Under the pieces are notes generated by a model, which was not told the DNA's origin, ran no database searches, and saw only the letters and a program-made list of their open reading frames with translations. DNA of 6,276 nt from the NCBI GenBank assembly GCA_021203115.1, contig JAJQBV010000088.1, forward strand, positions 12,088-18,363. The letters are read 5' to 3'. This document shows positions 1 to 6,276 of the stretch, one piece after another (the stretch's first letter is position 1; each line of letters begins with the position of its first letter). Source of the stretch: Clostridiales bacterium (lineage in GTDB: Bacteria > Bacillota > Clostridia > Lachnospirales > Lachnospiraceae). The translations under genes were made by a program, and so were the position numbers.

Positions 1-273
1 CCCCTGCTCCTGCACGATCATGCCGATCCCGGCAGCAGCCCCGGCAATCATTGTGGCCGGCTTATGAGGCTGTCCCTTAAAAAACATCTCCCCGCTCGTG
101 GCCGGCTGCATTCCCGCCGCAATGGAAGTGATGGTCGATTTTCCGGAACCGTTCTCACCGATCAGGCCGGTGATCTCTCCGCGATAAACCTTGAAATCCA
201 CTTCATCCAGCGCAATCGTCGGGCCAAAGTGCTTGGACAGCTTTCTGGCTTCAAACAGTAATTCCCTTTCCAT
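1..273 (-). CDS. Sugar ABC transporter ATP-binding protein, N-terminal fragment (RbsA/MglA class)
   Basis: This is the first 91 codons of an ATPase that energises import of a sugar or related solute at the inner face of the membrane; the rest lies beyond the left edge. The translation opens MERELLFEARKLSKHFG and shows a Walker A motif GENGSGKST at residues 39-47 and a Q-loop in GIGMIVQEQG with Gln88. The stretch KPATMIAGAAAGIGMIVQE matches the pattern of tandem-domain sugar ATPases (RbsA, MglA, XylG class), where GENGAGKST is more usual, so Ser43 is a mild variant. The start is chosen because AGGAGAGGG (minus strand, 277-285) sits a few bases upstream of this ATG and the frame is open to the window edge. 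It is divergent from the AraC/GH39 gene, which suggests that protein regulates it. The substrate cannot be read from this fragment; a pentose or xyloside is an inference from the neighbour. ATPase family assignment is strong; the exact subfamily is moderately sure. Confidence 0.9.
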   Translation of the reverse strand, partial: MERELLFEARKLSKHFGPTIALDEVDFKVYRGEITGLIGENGSGKSTITSIAAGMQPATSGEMFFKGQPHKPATMIAGAAAGIGMIVQEQG

Positions 274-420
274 GTTCCCTCTCCTCGTATTGAAAGATTA
301 CTTTTTTGTAACTGACTGAAATTTTACCAATAATATGCATTCCTTTCATCCTCTCCTTATGCTTTTTTTACAACAAAAAATAATTTGTTTTTTCTCTCTC
401 ATTCTTTCCATGTGATTTTT

Positions 421-428
421 TTGTACAA
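421..428. promoter_or_regulatory. Candidate operator palindrome TTGTACAA
   Basis: This is a perfect 8-bp palindrome inside the divergent region, nine bases upstream of the TATAAT at 437-442. It overlaps one of the TTTTTTG repeats (417-423). Its position near a candidate plus-strand promoter would suit a regulator site, but an 8-bp palindrome in AT-rich DNA can arise by chance, and AraC proteins usually bind direct repeats instead. Confidence 0.2.
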
Positions 429-436
429 TTTCCCGC

Positions 437-442
437 TATAAT
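437..442 (+). promoter_or_regulatory. Possible distal -10 element (TATAAT) for the AraC/GH39 gene
   Basis: The hexamer is a perfect sigmaA -10 consensus on the plus strand. No good -35 lies 16-18 bp upstream; the bases there are T-rich (GATTTT at 17-bp spacing). If used, it would give a leader of roughly 90 nt before the regulator start codon. It is weaker as a whole promoter than the extended -10 nearer the gene. Confidence 0.25.
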
Positions 443-495
443 TCTTTGTTTTTTGGACATAATGGCATTTTCCTCTTTTTTCGTTCGGGATACTA

Positions 496-504
496 TGTTA
501 AAAT
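496..504 (+). promoter_or_regulatory. Candidate extended -10 promoter for the AraC/GH39 gene
   Basis: The sequence TGTTAAAAT is an extended -10 (TGn followed by TAAAAT, one mismatch to TATAAT). The -35 position at 17-bp spacing (476-481) is only TTTTTT, which is poor, but an extended -10 can compensate and an activator-dependent or weak promoter is normal for a regulator. Transcription would start near 511, leaving a leader of about 26 nt with the ribosome binding site at 525-529. Confidence 0.45.
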
Positions 505-524
505 AAGAACAATATTGAAAGAAA

Positions 525-529
525 GAAGG
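525..529 (+). promoter_or_regulatory. Ribosome binding site of the AraC/GH39 gene
   Basis: GAAGG lies 7 nt upstream of the ATG at 537 and is preceded by a purine-rich stretch. It supports 537 as the start codon. No in-frame upstream start with a better site was seen. Confidence 0.6.
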
Positions 530-536
530 CGAAAAA

Positions 537-3011
537 ATGACCTCTGATTACACCAGCAGCCCCTCCGGCCTGCCCTTTGTGCAGAAAGTATACGGCAATT
601 TCACACCGGAGCTCCAATGGTCGCAAAACATGATGATCAGTTTTGTCCTGCGGGGTTCTCTGGATCTCCGCTACAATTCCCGCACACGGCACTTTAACGT
701 GCATGATATTTTTTTCATCCTTCCGTTTGAAACTCTGTCCGTCATCACCTCCACTCCGGACGCCATGCTGCTGACTCTGACCGTGGAGGCCGATTATATC
801 CGAAACCTTGTTCCGGATTTTTCCTCCCTCTCCCTGCGGCAGCACCATATCGGGAAGGATCTTGGCGACCCTGTCTACTACGGATTCTGCCGCAACTTTG
901 CCTCTGTCGTGTTCCACAACATGAACCAGACATCCACCTCCAAGTTCCAGATGCTGAAAGCGCTTTCCGACATGCTGATCACCATTCTGGAGAATTTTAC
1001 AATGAAATCCGCAACTCCGGCTGCCGCAGATTACACAGCCTCCCGGATCAATGATATTCTGACCTACATCAACAACCACTATAAGGAAAAAATCGCGGTT
1101 CGGGATATTGCCCGCCACCTCGGCATCCACCCGCAGTATTTTTCCAGTTTTTTCACCAAAAACTTTCATGTCGGGTTTGCGGAATATCTGGCTGCTTACC
1201 GTGTGAACGCCTCGCTGAACCGGCTTCTCTTTTCCAATGACAGTATTTTGAACATTGCGCTGGAAAACGGGTTTTCCAACCATAAAACCTACGGCTCCGC
1301 TTTTCAGAGACTCTATCACATGACACCCTCGGAATACCGCAAAAATTATCGAAAACGTTTCCTTTCAAACGATACCGAGCGTGAATCCGAGGAAAACGCG
1401 GATCCGGACTACAGTATATTTGACTACCTTCACCGCTTCCTGACGGAGGACACAGGCTCATCGCGCTTCTTCCGCACACAGACGCTCAGCTTCGACGCAG
1501 AAGACCTGCTTTCACACAGCCGGACGAAAAAACAGATCCGCTCCTATACCCTCGGCCGGGCAGTCGCCTGTCTCCGCCATGACCTGCAGGAACAGATCCG
1601 TCAGGCCAAGACTGACCTGAATATCGACTACTTCCGTGTCCGCGACATTTTCTCGGATTCGCTCTATGTCTACTATGAAAATGAAGAAAAAGAACCAATC
1701 TTTAACTGGCAGGCGCTGGACAATGCGTTTGACTTTATCCTCTCCACCGACGCGAAGCCTTTCCCTGAGATCGGATATATGCCGGAAAAGCTGGCCTCAA
1801 AAAAACAGTATGCCGGACTTCAGTTCTGCCCCAATGTCAGTGCGCCCAAATCCGCGGAAAAGTGGAAGAAGCTGGTAAAAAGCTTCCTCTTCCATTATAT
1901 TTACCGCTATGGGATCGATGAGGTGTCAGAGTGGTACTTTGACTTCTGGACCTCGCCGGACCTGAATCTGAAAATGGCCTACTGGTACGAGACAATGGAG
2001 GATTTTTTTGAATTCTACCGGATTACATACGAAGTGTTCCGCGAGGTCAACCCGGCTCTCCGTCTCGGCACGCCGAACTTTTCCACGATATCCGGTTTTC
2101 CGTGGTATCATGCCTTTTTCCGATACTGCCGGGAGCATGACATCCACCCCGACTATGTCTCCTTCCACACCTATGGCTGCGATGTCATCACCGCGCTGCC
2201 GACCTCTCTGGGCCTCAATGATGTCGACGGCAGCAATTTTACCATCTCAAACCAGATGCAGGTGAGGGACTTTCTTTCCCGGCTGCAGGAAATCATGCGT
2301 GAGGAAGGCTTCGGCTCACTCGGCATTATCATCTCCGACTTCTGCCTGAACTTTATGCCTACGGATCTGACAAGGGACACCTGTTACATGACAGCCTATC
2401 TGGCCCACACAACCGTCCAGACATTGGAGCAGGTAGATATTCTGGGGCACTGGGCAATGTCCGATATCCACGAGGACGCCTACCCTACGGGAACCCTGTT
2501 CTACGGCGGTCCCGGCTTCATGAATTATCAGGGGTTGAAAAAGGCGTCCTACAACGCCATGGCGCTTCTCGGCCGCATGGGTGATATCGTTCTGGAGCGA
2601 GGGGAAAACTATCTTCTGGTCAAGCAGAAAAATGTCTGGCAGCTCTATATTTATAATCTGGCCCGGCTTGACACTTTCTACAGCAATATAGATAAAACCG
2701 CCATCGACAGTACCCACCGGTATAACATTTACCGCGATACGGAGGATCTGCATGCGAACATTATTCTCACCCTGCCCGCCGGTTCCTACTATATAAAGAA
2801 GTTTGAGGTAAACCGGACCTACGGGTCCGCCTATGACATCTGGGGTCAGATGGGATTTCCGGAAAATTTTTCCAAAGACATGGAAGATTATCTGAGAGAA
2901 AAAAGTGTCCCCCACATCACCTACTCGGTTCAGGATGTGGAGAACGCTCTGATATTGGATGAAATCATCCCGGCACACGGCCTGATGCTGCTGGAGATCT
3001 GGAAGGGGTAA
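537..3011 (+). CDS. AraC-family regulator fused to a GH39-like domain with degenerate catalytic residues
   Basis: This 824-residue protein has four parts. Residues about 14-95 resemble the weakly conserved beta-rich sensing domain of AraC proteins. Residues about 170-273 are an AraC DNA-binding domain: first helix-turn-helix around IAVRDIARHLGIHPQYFS (186-203), second around ILNIALENGFSNHKTYG (237-253), ending with the family signature TPSEYRKNYRK (263-273). Residues about 335-680 match the GH39 beta-xylosidase barrel, including RDIFSD, PFPEIGYMPEKLAS (408-421), WYFDFW and VSFHTYG. Residues 685-824 match the GH39 C-terminal beta domain (SAYDIWGQMGFP, 764-775). In active GH39 enzymes the acid/base Glu sits in WNEPN; here the motif is WTSPD (471-475) with Ser473. 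The nucleophile Glu of the usual TEW motif is Asp601 in SDF. I infer a cytosolic sugar-sensing regulator without normal hydrolase activity. There is no signal peptide. Divergence from a sugar ABC ATPase suggests it controls uptake. Fusion and domains are confident; ligand and target are not known. Confidence 0.93.
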   Translation: MTSDYTSSPSGLPFVQKVYGNFTPELQWSQNMMISFVLRGSLDLRYNSRTRHFNVHDIFFILPFETLSVITSTPDAMLLTLTVEADYIRNLVPDFSSLSLRQHHIGKDLGDPVYYGFCRNFASVVFHNMNQTSTSKFQMLKALSDMLITILENFTMKSATPAAADYTASRINDILTYINNHYKEKIAVRDIARHLGIHPQYFSSFFTKNFHVGFAEYLAAYRVNASLNRLLFSNDSILNIALENGFSNHKTYGSAFQRLYHMTPSEYRKNYRKRFLSNDTERESEENADPDYSIFDYLHRFLTEDTGSSRFFRTQTLSFDAEDLLSHSRTKKQIRSYTLGRAVACLRHDLQEQIRQAKTDLNIDYFRVRDIFSDSLYVYYENEEKEPIFNWQALDNAFDFILSTDAKPFPEIGYMPEKLASKKQYAGLQFCPNVSAPKSAEKWKKLVKSFLFHYIYRYGIDEVSEWYFDFWTSPDLNLKMAYWYETMEDFFEFYRITYEVFREVNPALRLGTPNFSTISGFPWYHAFFRYCREHDIHPDYVSFHTYGCDVITALPTSLGLNDVDGSNFTISNQMQVRDFLSRLQEIMREEGFGSLGIIISDFCLNFMPTDLTRDTCYMTAYLAHTTVQTLEQVDILGHWAMSDIHEDAYPTGTLFYGGPGFMNYQGLKKASYNAMALLGRMGDIVLERGENYLLVKQKNVWQLYIYNLARLDTFYSNIDKTAIDSTHRYNIYRDTEDLHANIILTLPAGSYYIKKFEVNRTYGSAYDIWGQMGFPENFSKDMEDYLREKSVPHITYSVQDVENALILDEIIPAHGLMLLEIWKG

Positions 3012-3054
3012 GCCTCCGTTATTTAAACCTTCCGCAGCAGTTTTTATACTTTTT
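2988..3054 (+). terminator. Terminator-like hairpin and U-tract for the AraC/GH39 gene, embedded in secA
   Basis: An outer stem CTGCTG (2988-2993) pairs with CAGCAG (3035-3040), and an inner stem GGAAGG (3001-3006) pairs with CCTTCC (3028-3033). They are separated by an asymmetric internal loop (7 nt against 1 nt) and closed by a 21-nt loop. The outer stem is followed directly by TTTTTATACTTTTT (3041-3054). The structure spans the regulator stop codon and runs into the last codons of convergent secA. On the minus strand the same hairpin forms but has no U-tract, so it should act mainly on plus-strand transcripts. The long loop and internal bulge make it weaker than a classic terminator. Confidence 0.45.
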
Positions 3055-5589
3055 CCCGCTCCCGCACGGGCAGGGGTCGTTGGGATAAACCTTTTTCTCT
3101 GCGCGCTTCTTCGGCGCTTTCTGCAGGGATTCGTCCTTGTTCGTTCCGGTGACCTTTGCCACCTCCTCGCGCTCTACCTTCTGCTCCACACGGACATGGA
3201 AGAGAAGGCGGATCGTCTCCTCCTGCATATTCGCGATCATATCGTCAAACATATCGTAACCGGCCATCTTGTACTCCACCAGCGGGTCACGCTGGCCGTA
3301 AGCCTGCAGGCCGATGCCCTCGCGGAGAATCTCCATATCGTCGATGTGATCCATCCACTTCCGGTCAATGCTCTTTAAGAGGATGACGCGCTCCATCTCG
3401 CGGATCATATCCTCCTCCGGGAACTCTGCTTCCTTCGCCTCATAGAGCTTGACGGCCTTTTCCTTGAGCATATGCTTCAGCTCGTTTTTGCTCTTTCCGG
3501 CCACATCCTCCTCGCCGAGCGGCTCGATGGGGATAACGGGGATGAGAAGCTCGTTCATCTCCACCACATCCCAGGTCTTCCCGCCCTCGTCGTCATCGGA
3601 AAGGCAGGTATCCACGGTATTCTCCACGCGGTCCGTGATCATCTTGTAGATGACGCTGCGCATATTCTCTCCGTCCAGAACGCGGCGGCGCTCTCCGTAG
3701 ATGATCTCGCGCTGGTCGTTCATCACCTGATCATACTCCAGCAGGTTTTTACGGATGCCGAAGTTATTGCTCTCGATCTTCTCCTGCGCTTTCTCAATCG
3801 CGCCGGAGAGCATCTTATGCTCGATCTGCTCCCCCTCCGGAACGCCCAGTGCGTTGAACATCGTGATCAGCTTTTCCGATCCGAAGAGGCGCATCAGGTC
3901 ATCCTCCAGAGCAATGTAAAAACGGGATTCGCCGGGATCGCCCTGCCGACCGGAACGTCCGCGGAGCTGATTGTCAATCCGGCGGGACTCATGACGCTCC
4001 GTGCCGATGATCTTCAAGCCTCCGGCGGCCCTTGCCTCATCGTCCAGCTTGATATCCGTACCACGGCCAGCCATGTTGGTCGCGATCGTCACCGCGCCGT
4101 GAACGCCGGCCTGCGCGACGATCTCCGCCTCCAGCTCGTGGAACTTCGCGTTCAATACATTGTGCTGGATGCCCTCTTTGTTCAGCATCCGGCTCAGCAG
4201 CTCGGAGGTCTCGATCGTGATCGTGCCCACCAGAACCGGCTGGCCCTTCGCGTGCGTCTCCACAATCTCCTTCACGACAGCCTTAAACTTCTCATCCTTC
4301 GTCTTGTAAACGGCGTCCTGCAGATCCTTCCGGATGACCGGCTTATTGGTGGGAATCTCGATGACATCCATCCCGTAGATATCGCGGAACTCTTTCTCCT
4401 CGGTCAGCGCCGTACCGGTCATGCCGGCCTTTTTCGCAAATTTGTTAAAGAAATTCTGGAATGTGATGGTCGCCAGCGTCTTGCTCTCCCGCTTGACCTT
4501 CACATGCTCCTTCGCCTCAATGGCCTGGTGCAGACCATCCGAATAGCGTCGTCCCGGCATGATACGTCCGGTAAACTCGTCGACAATGAGAATCTGGTCA
4601 TCCGCCACGACATAATCCTGATCCCGGTACATCAGGTTGTGGGCGCGCAGCGCCAGAATGATATTGTGCTGAATCTCCAGATTTTCCGCATCTGCCAGAT
4701 TTTCAATCTTAAAGAAGCGCTCGACCTTTTCCACACCCTCCTGGGTCAGGTTGATGACTTTGTCCTTCTCATTTACGATAAAATCACCGGTCTCCTCAAT
4801 CTCAATGCCCATAATGGCATCCATCTTGGAAAACTCCTGGCTGGCCTCGCCGCGGCGCATCTGTCGCGCCAAGATATCACAGGCCTCATAGAGCTTCGTC
4901 GACTTTCCGCTCTGGCCGGAGATGATCAACGGGGTTCTCGCCTCGTCGATCAGCACCGAGTCCACCTCATCGATGATCGCATAGTGGAGGTCTCTCTGCA
5001 CCAGCTGCTCCTTGTAGATGACCATATTATCACGCAGATAATCAAATCCCAGCTCGTTGTTCGTCACATAGGTGATATCGCAGGCATACTGCTTCCGGCG
5101 CTCGTCATTCTCCATGCTGTTTAAAACCACGCCGACGGTCAGTCCGAGAAACTCATGCACCTTTCCCATCCACTCCGCGTCACGCTTTGCCAGATAATCA
5201 TTGACCGTGACGATATGGACACCCTTGCCCTCCAGGGCATTCAGGTAAGCCGGGCAGGTGGATACCAGTGTCTTTCCTTCACCGGTCTTCATCTCGGAGA
5301 TACGCCCCTGATGGAGGACGATGCCGCCGATCAGCTGCACACGGTAATGCTCCATGCCGAGGACACGCCGAGCCGCCTCACGGACTGCCGCAAATGCCTC
5401 CGGCAGAAGATCATCCAGCGTCTCCCCGTTCGCCAGCCGCTCCTTAAACGCCGGAGTCAGTGCGCGAAGTTCCTCGTCCGACTTCTCCACCATCTGCGGC
5501 CGCAGCGCCTCGATTTTATCCACGATCGGCTCAATCCGCTTTAGCTCACGCGCGCTGTGCGTCCCGAAAATTTTCTCTATCATACTCAT
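3019..5589 (-). CDS. secA: Preprotein translocase ATPase SecA
   Basis: This encodes the 856-residue motor that pushes unfolded secretory proteins through SecYEG using ATP. Numbered from the chosen start, visible motifs include Walker A in MKTGEGKT (100-107), Walker B IIDEVD (about 205-210), [14 protein letters not shown] (176-189), [10 protein letters not shown] (506-515), [13 protein letters not shown] (541-553, the helicase arginine-finger region), the helical scaffold around [19 protein letters not shown] (740-758), and the C-terminal zinc motif with Cys840, Cys842, Cys851 and Cys852, which in the family binds SecB or ribosome. The length is normal and no key motif is missing. The frame stays open upstream to 5718, but 5589 is chosen because AAGGAGA lies 9 nt upstream, the product begins [10 protein letters not shown] as SecA proteins do, and the longer version would read through the promoter. 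It lies downstream of ptsI in the same direction, has its own promoter, and converges on the AraC/GH39 gene with a 7-bp gap. The often-found downstream neighbour prfB is absent here. Confidence 0.98.
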   Translation of the reverse strand: MSMIEKIFGTHSARELKRIEPIVDKIEALRPQMVEKSDEELRALTPAFKERLANGETLDDLLPEAFAAVREAARRVLGMEHYRVQLIGGIVLHQGRISEMKTGEGKTLVSTCPAYLNALEGKGVHIVTVNDYLAKRDAEWMGKVHEFLGLTVGVVLNSMENDERRKQYACDITYVTNNELGFDYLRDNMVIYKEQLVQRDLHYAIIDEVDSVLIDEARTPLIISGQSGKSTKLYEACDILARQMRRGEASQEFSKMDAIMGIEIEETGDFIVNEKDKVINLTQEGVEKVERFFKIENLADAENLEIQHNIILALRAHNLMYRDQDYVVADDQILIVDEFTGRIMPGRRYSDGLHQAIEAKEHVKVKRESKTLATITFQNFFNKFAKKAGMTGTALTEEKEFRDIYGMDVIEIPTNKPVIRKDLQDAVYKTKDEKFKAVVKEIVETHAKGQPVLVGTITIETSELLSRMLNKEGIQHNVLNAKFHELEAEIVAQAGVHGAVTIATNMAGRGTDIKLDDEARAAGGLKIIGTERHESRRIDNQLRGRSGRQGDPGESRFYIALEDDLMRLFGSEKLITMFNALGVPEGEQIEHKMLSGAIEKAQEKIESNNFGIRKNLLEYDQVMNDQREIIYGERRRVLDGENMRSVIYKMITDRVENTVDTCLSDDDEGGKTWDVVEMNELLIPVIPIEPLGEEDVAGKSKNELKHMLKEKAVKLYEAKEAEFPEEDMIREMERVILLKSIDRKWMDHIDDMEILREGIGLQAYGQRDPLVEYKMAGYDMFDDMIANMQEETIRLLFHVRVEQKVEREEVAKVTGTNKDESLQKAPKKRAEKKVYPNDPCPCGSGKKYKNCCGRFK

Positions 5590-5598
5590 ATTGTAATG

Positions 5599-5605
5599 TC
5601 TCCTT
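5599..5605 (-). promoter_or_regulatory. Ribosome binding site of secA (decides the start)
   Basis: The minus strand reads AAGGAGA with 9 nt to the ATG at 5589-5587. A second ATG two codons later (5583) would be about 15 nt away, too far. No comparable site precedes the far-upstream in-frame ATG at 5718, so this site fixes the SecA start. Confidence 0.85.
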
Positions 5606-5608
5606 GTT

Positions 5609-5621
5609 GTCCGTAACGGAC
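5609..5621. promoter_or_regulatory. Perfect 13-bp palindrome in the secA leader
   Basis: GTCCGT and ACGGAC form 6-bp perfect arms around one central base. The element lies between the predicted transcription start (near 5628) and the ribosome binding site (5599-5605). As DNA it could be a repressor site just downstream of the promoter; as RNA it can fold into a 5-bp stem with a 3-nt loop close to the ribosome site. Neither role is proven. Confidence 0.35.
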
Positions 5622-5634
5622 GCTTTTCCCAGAT

Positions 5635-5663
5635 ATTGTACCACCATCTTTTTTCGGAGACAA
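5635..5663 (-). promoter_or_regulatory. sigmaA-type promoter of secA
   Basis: On the minus strand TTGTCT (5663-5658) is a -35 with four of six consensus bases, and TACAAT (5640-5635) is a -10 with five of six. The spacer is exactly 17 bp and ends in TGG, giving an extended -10 (TGn). Transcription should start near 5628, leaving a leader of about 39 nt. This allows secA to be expressed independently of the ptsI gene upstream. Confidence 0.8.
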
Positions 5664-5766
5664 TACGCAAAGCAATGAACGAATTGTGAATATTTTGTAA
5701 AGGGCGACGAGTGCGCATGAGGGGTGGCGAGCCGTGAATCGTAACTTATAAATGAATTCCCTATCT
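5664..5766 (-). other. Spacer between ptsI and the secA promoter, no terminator recognised
   Basis: About 100 bp follow the ptsI stop codon before the secA promoter. I looked for a GC-rich hairpin followed by a T-run on the minus strand and found none; a GC-rich part (about 5701-5733) does not fold into a clear stem. Readthrough from ptsI into secA therefore remains possible. No small gene with a credible ribosome binding site was seen. Confidence 0.4.
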
Positions 5767-6276
5767 CTAGTCCAGCTTTCGCACCGCGTCCCTCACCGGA
5801 AGGAGAAAGGACGGCGACACGGACAGCTCGTCAATGCCCATCTCGATAAAAGTCTTCGTCAGTGTCGTGTCCGCGCCGAGCTCGCCGCAGATGCCGACCC
5901 ACGCGCCGCCCTTATGGCCGTTCTTGATCACCGTCTGAATGGACCGCAGAACCGCCGGATGGTGGGAATCATTGATGCTGTCCAGCTTTGCGTTCTGCCG
6001 GTCGATGGCCAGCGTATACTGAGTCAGATCATTGGTCCCGATGCTGAAAAAGTCCACTTCCCTTCCCAGCTCCTCGCTGATCCAGACCGCCGCCGGCGTC
6101 TCGATCATGATGCCGATCTCCACATCCTTATAGGCGATCCCCTCCGCAGAGAGCTCCGCCTTGACCTCCGCCAAGATCCGCTTGCACTCCAAAACCTCCT
6201 GAACGGAGATAATCATCGGAAACATGATGGAAATATTGCCGTAGGCACTGGCCCGCAGGAGCGCCCGAAGCTGCAT
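5767..6276 (-). CDS. ptsI: PTS enzyme I (phosphoenolpyruvate-protein phosphotransferase), C-terminal fragment
   Basis: Enzyme I takes phosphate from phosphoenolpyruvate and passes it to HPr, starting the sugar phosphotransferase cascade in the cytosol. Only the last 169 residues are present; enzyme I is normally about 570-580 residues, so the His-containing N-terminal domain lies beyond the right edge. The fragment is the PEP-binding barrel: LRALLRAS at its beginning, GIMIETPAAV with the metal-ligand Glu59, FFSIGTNDLTQYTLAIDR (77-93 with Asn82, Asp83, Arg93), and GICGELGAD with the catalytic Cys130 (equivalent to Cys502 of E. coli). All these key residues are intact. The Met at the window edge is internal to the conserved FxxQLRALLRAS region and is not a start. 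The gene ends with TAG, 177 bp before the secA start. The alternative families PEP synthase and pyruvate phosphate dikinase share the barrel but differ around these motifs and the C-terminus. Confidence 0.95.
   Translation of the reverse strand: MQLRALLRASAYGNISIMFPMIISVQEVLECKRILAEVKAELSAEGIAYKDVEIGIMIETPAAVWISEELGREVDFFSIGTNDLTQYTLAIDRQNAKLDSINDSHHPAVLRSIQTVIKNGHKGGAWVGICGELGADTTLTKTFIEMGIDELSVSPSFLLPVRDAVRKLD

Larger units (their letters stand above)
274..536. promoter_or_regulatory. Divergent intergenic control region between sugar ABC gene and AraC/GH39 regulator
   Basis: This 263-bp region separates two divergently transcribed genes and is far more AT-rich (long T and A runs) than the genes on either side. 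It must hold the promoters of both. On the plus strand I see an extended -10 at 496-504 and a consensus TATAAT at 437-442. On the minus strand no convincing -35/-10 pair was found. It also holds an 8-bp palindrome TTGTACAA (421-428) and four copies of TTTTTTG (plus at 302, 417 and 449; minus at 380-374), which are candidate operator elements. No tRNA, riboswitch or intrinsic terminator was recognised. A shared control region for an AraC regulator and its transport target is the usual reading of this layout. Confidence 0.6.

Noticed and set aside
64..261. A 65-codon plus-strand frame at the left edge
   Set aside because: It is antisense to the ABC ATPase, whose Walker A and Q-loop are in the opposite strand.
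372..389. Inverted repeat AACAAA/TTTGTT with a 6-nt spacer in the divergent region
   Set aside because: Short AT-only arms (apart from one C/G pair) in a homopolymer-rich region are expected by chance; not listed as a terminator or operator.
498..1319. A 273-codon open frame on the minus strand opposite the regulator's AraC half
   Set aside because: Antisense to clear AraC domain coding sequence, without family resemblance; an antisense shadow. The same applies to the frame at 2316-2978.
3472..5124. A 550-codon open frame on the plus strand opposite secA
   Set aside because: It lies wholly antisense to an intact, conserved secA, its translation is a low-complexity Leu/His/Asp/Arg-rich product without recognisable motifs, and no ribosome binding site or promoter was seen. 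It reflects codon bias of secA.
5590..5718. A 43-residue N-terminal extension of SecA from the in-frame ATG at 5718
   Set aside because: It would be translated across the well-formed secA promoter (5635-5663) and leader; there is no ribosome binding site at 5718, and MSMIEKIFG at 5589 is the normal SecA N-terminus with AAGGAGA at correct spacing.
5701..5766. Possible intrinsic terminator after ptsI
   Set aside because: The GC-rich stretch does not form a clear stem, and no T-run follows it on the minus strand.
1..6276. CRISPR array, tRNA/rRNA, insertion sequence, or attachment site
   Set aside because: No regularly spaced repeats, RNA gene signatures, transposase reading frames or flanking inverted/direct repeats were seen on either strand.

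Overview
The window looks like chromosomal DNA from a low-to-moderate GC Firmicute, most likely a Clostridia/Lachnospiraceae-type anaerobe. The basis is the SecA type with a CxCxGxxKKYKxCC zinc tail, strong AGGAG-type ribosome binding sites, sigmaA-like promoters, a very T-rich intergenic region between richer genes, and a large AraC regulator fused to a glycosidase-like domain. The genus is an inference; no search was run.

Layout, left to right: (1) 1-273, minus strand, the first 91 codons of a sugar-type (RbsA/MglA class) ABC transporter ATPase that continues off the left edge. (2) 274-536, an AT-rich divergent control region. (3) 537-3011, plus strand, an 824-residue protein with an AraC-type N-terminal half and a full-length GH39 (beta-xylosidase family) C-terminal half. 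(4) 3019-5589, minus strand, secA, converging on the previous gene with only 7 bp between stop codons. (5) 5590-5766, the secA promoter and leader, including a perfect 13-bp palindrome just upstream of the ribosome binding site. (6) 5767-6276, minus strand, the C-terminal 169 residues of PTS enzyme I (ptsI), whose 5' part lies beyond the right edge.

Functionally, the left part is a regulator with a divergent sugar-uptake gene. The GH39 half keeps the fold-level signatures of a beta-xylosidase, but the acid/base Glu of the usual WNEPN motif reads as Ser (WTSPD, residue 473) and the usual nucleophile Glu reads as Asp (SDF, residue 601). The simplest reading is a glycosidase turned into a non-catalytic sugar sensor that drives an AraC DNA-binding domain and probably controls the divergent ABC transporter. 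The right part is housekeeping: sugar phosphorylation (enzyme I) and protein export (SecA).

The join between the two parts is also unusual. A terminator-like hairpin plus U-tract for the plus-strand regulator lies across its stop codon and inside the terminal coding bases of secA; its U-tract is the antisense of the Lys/Tyr/Asn codons of SecA's conserved zinc motif.
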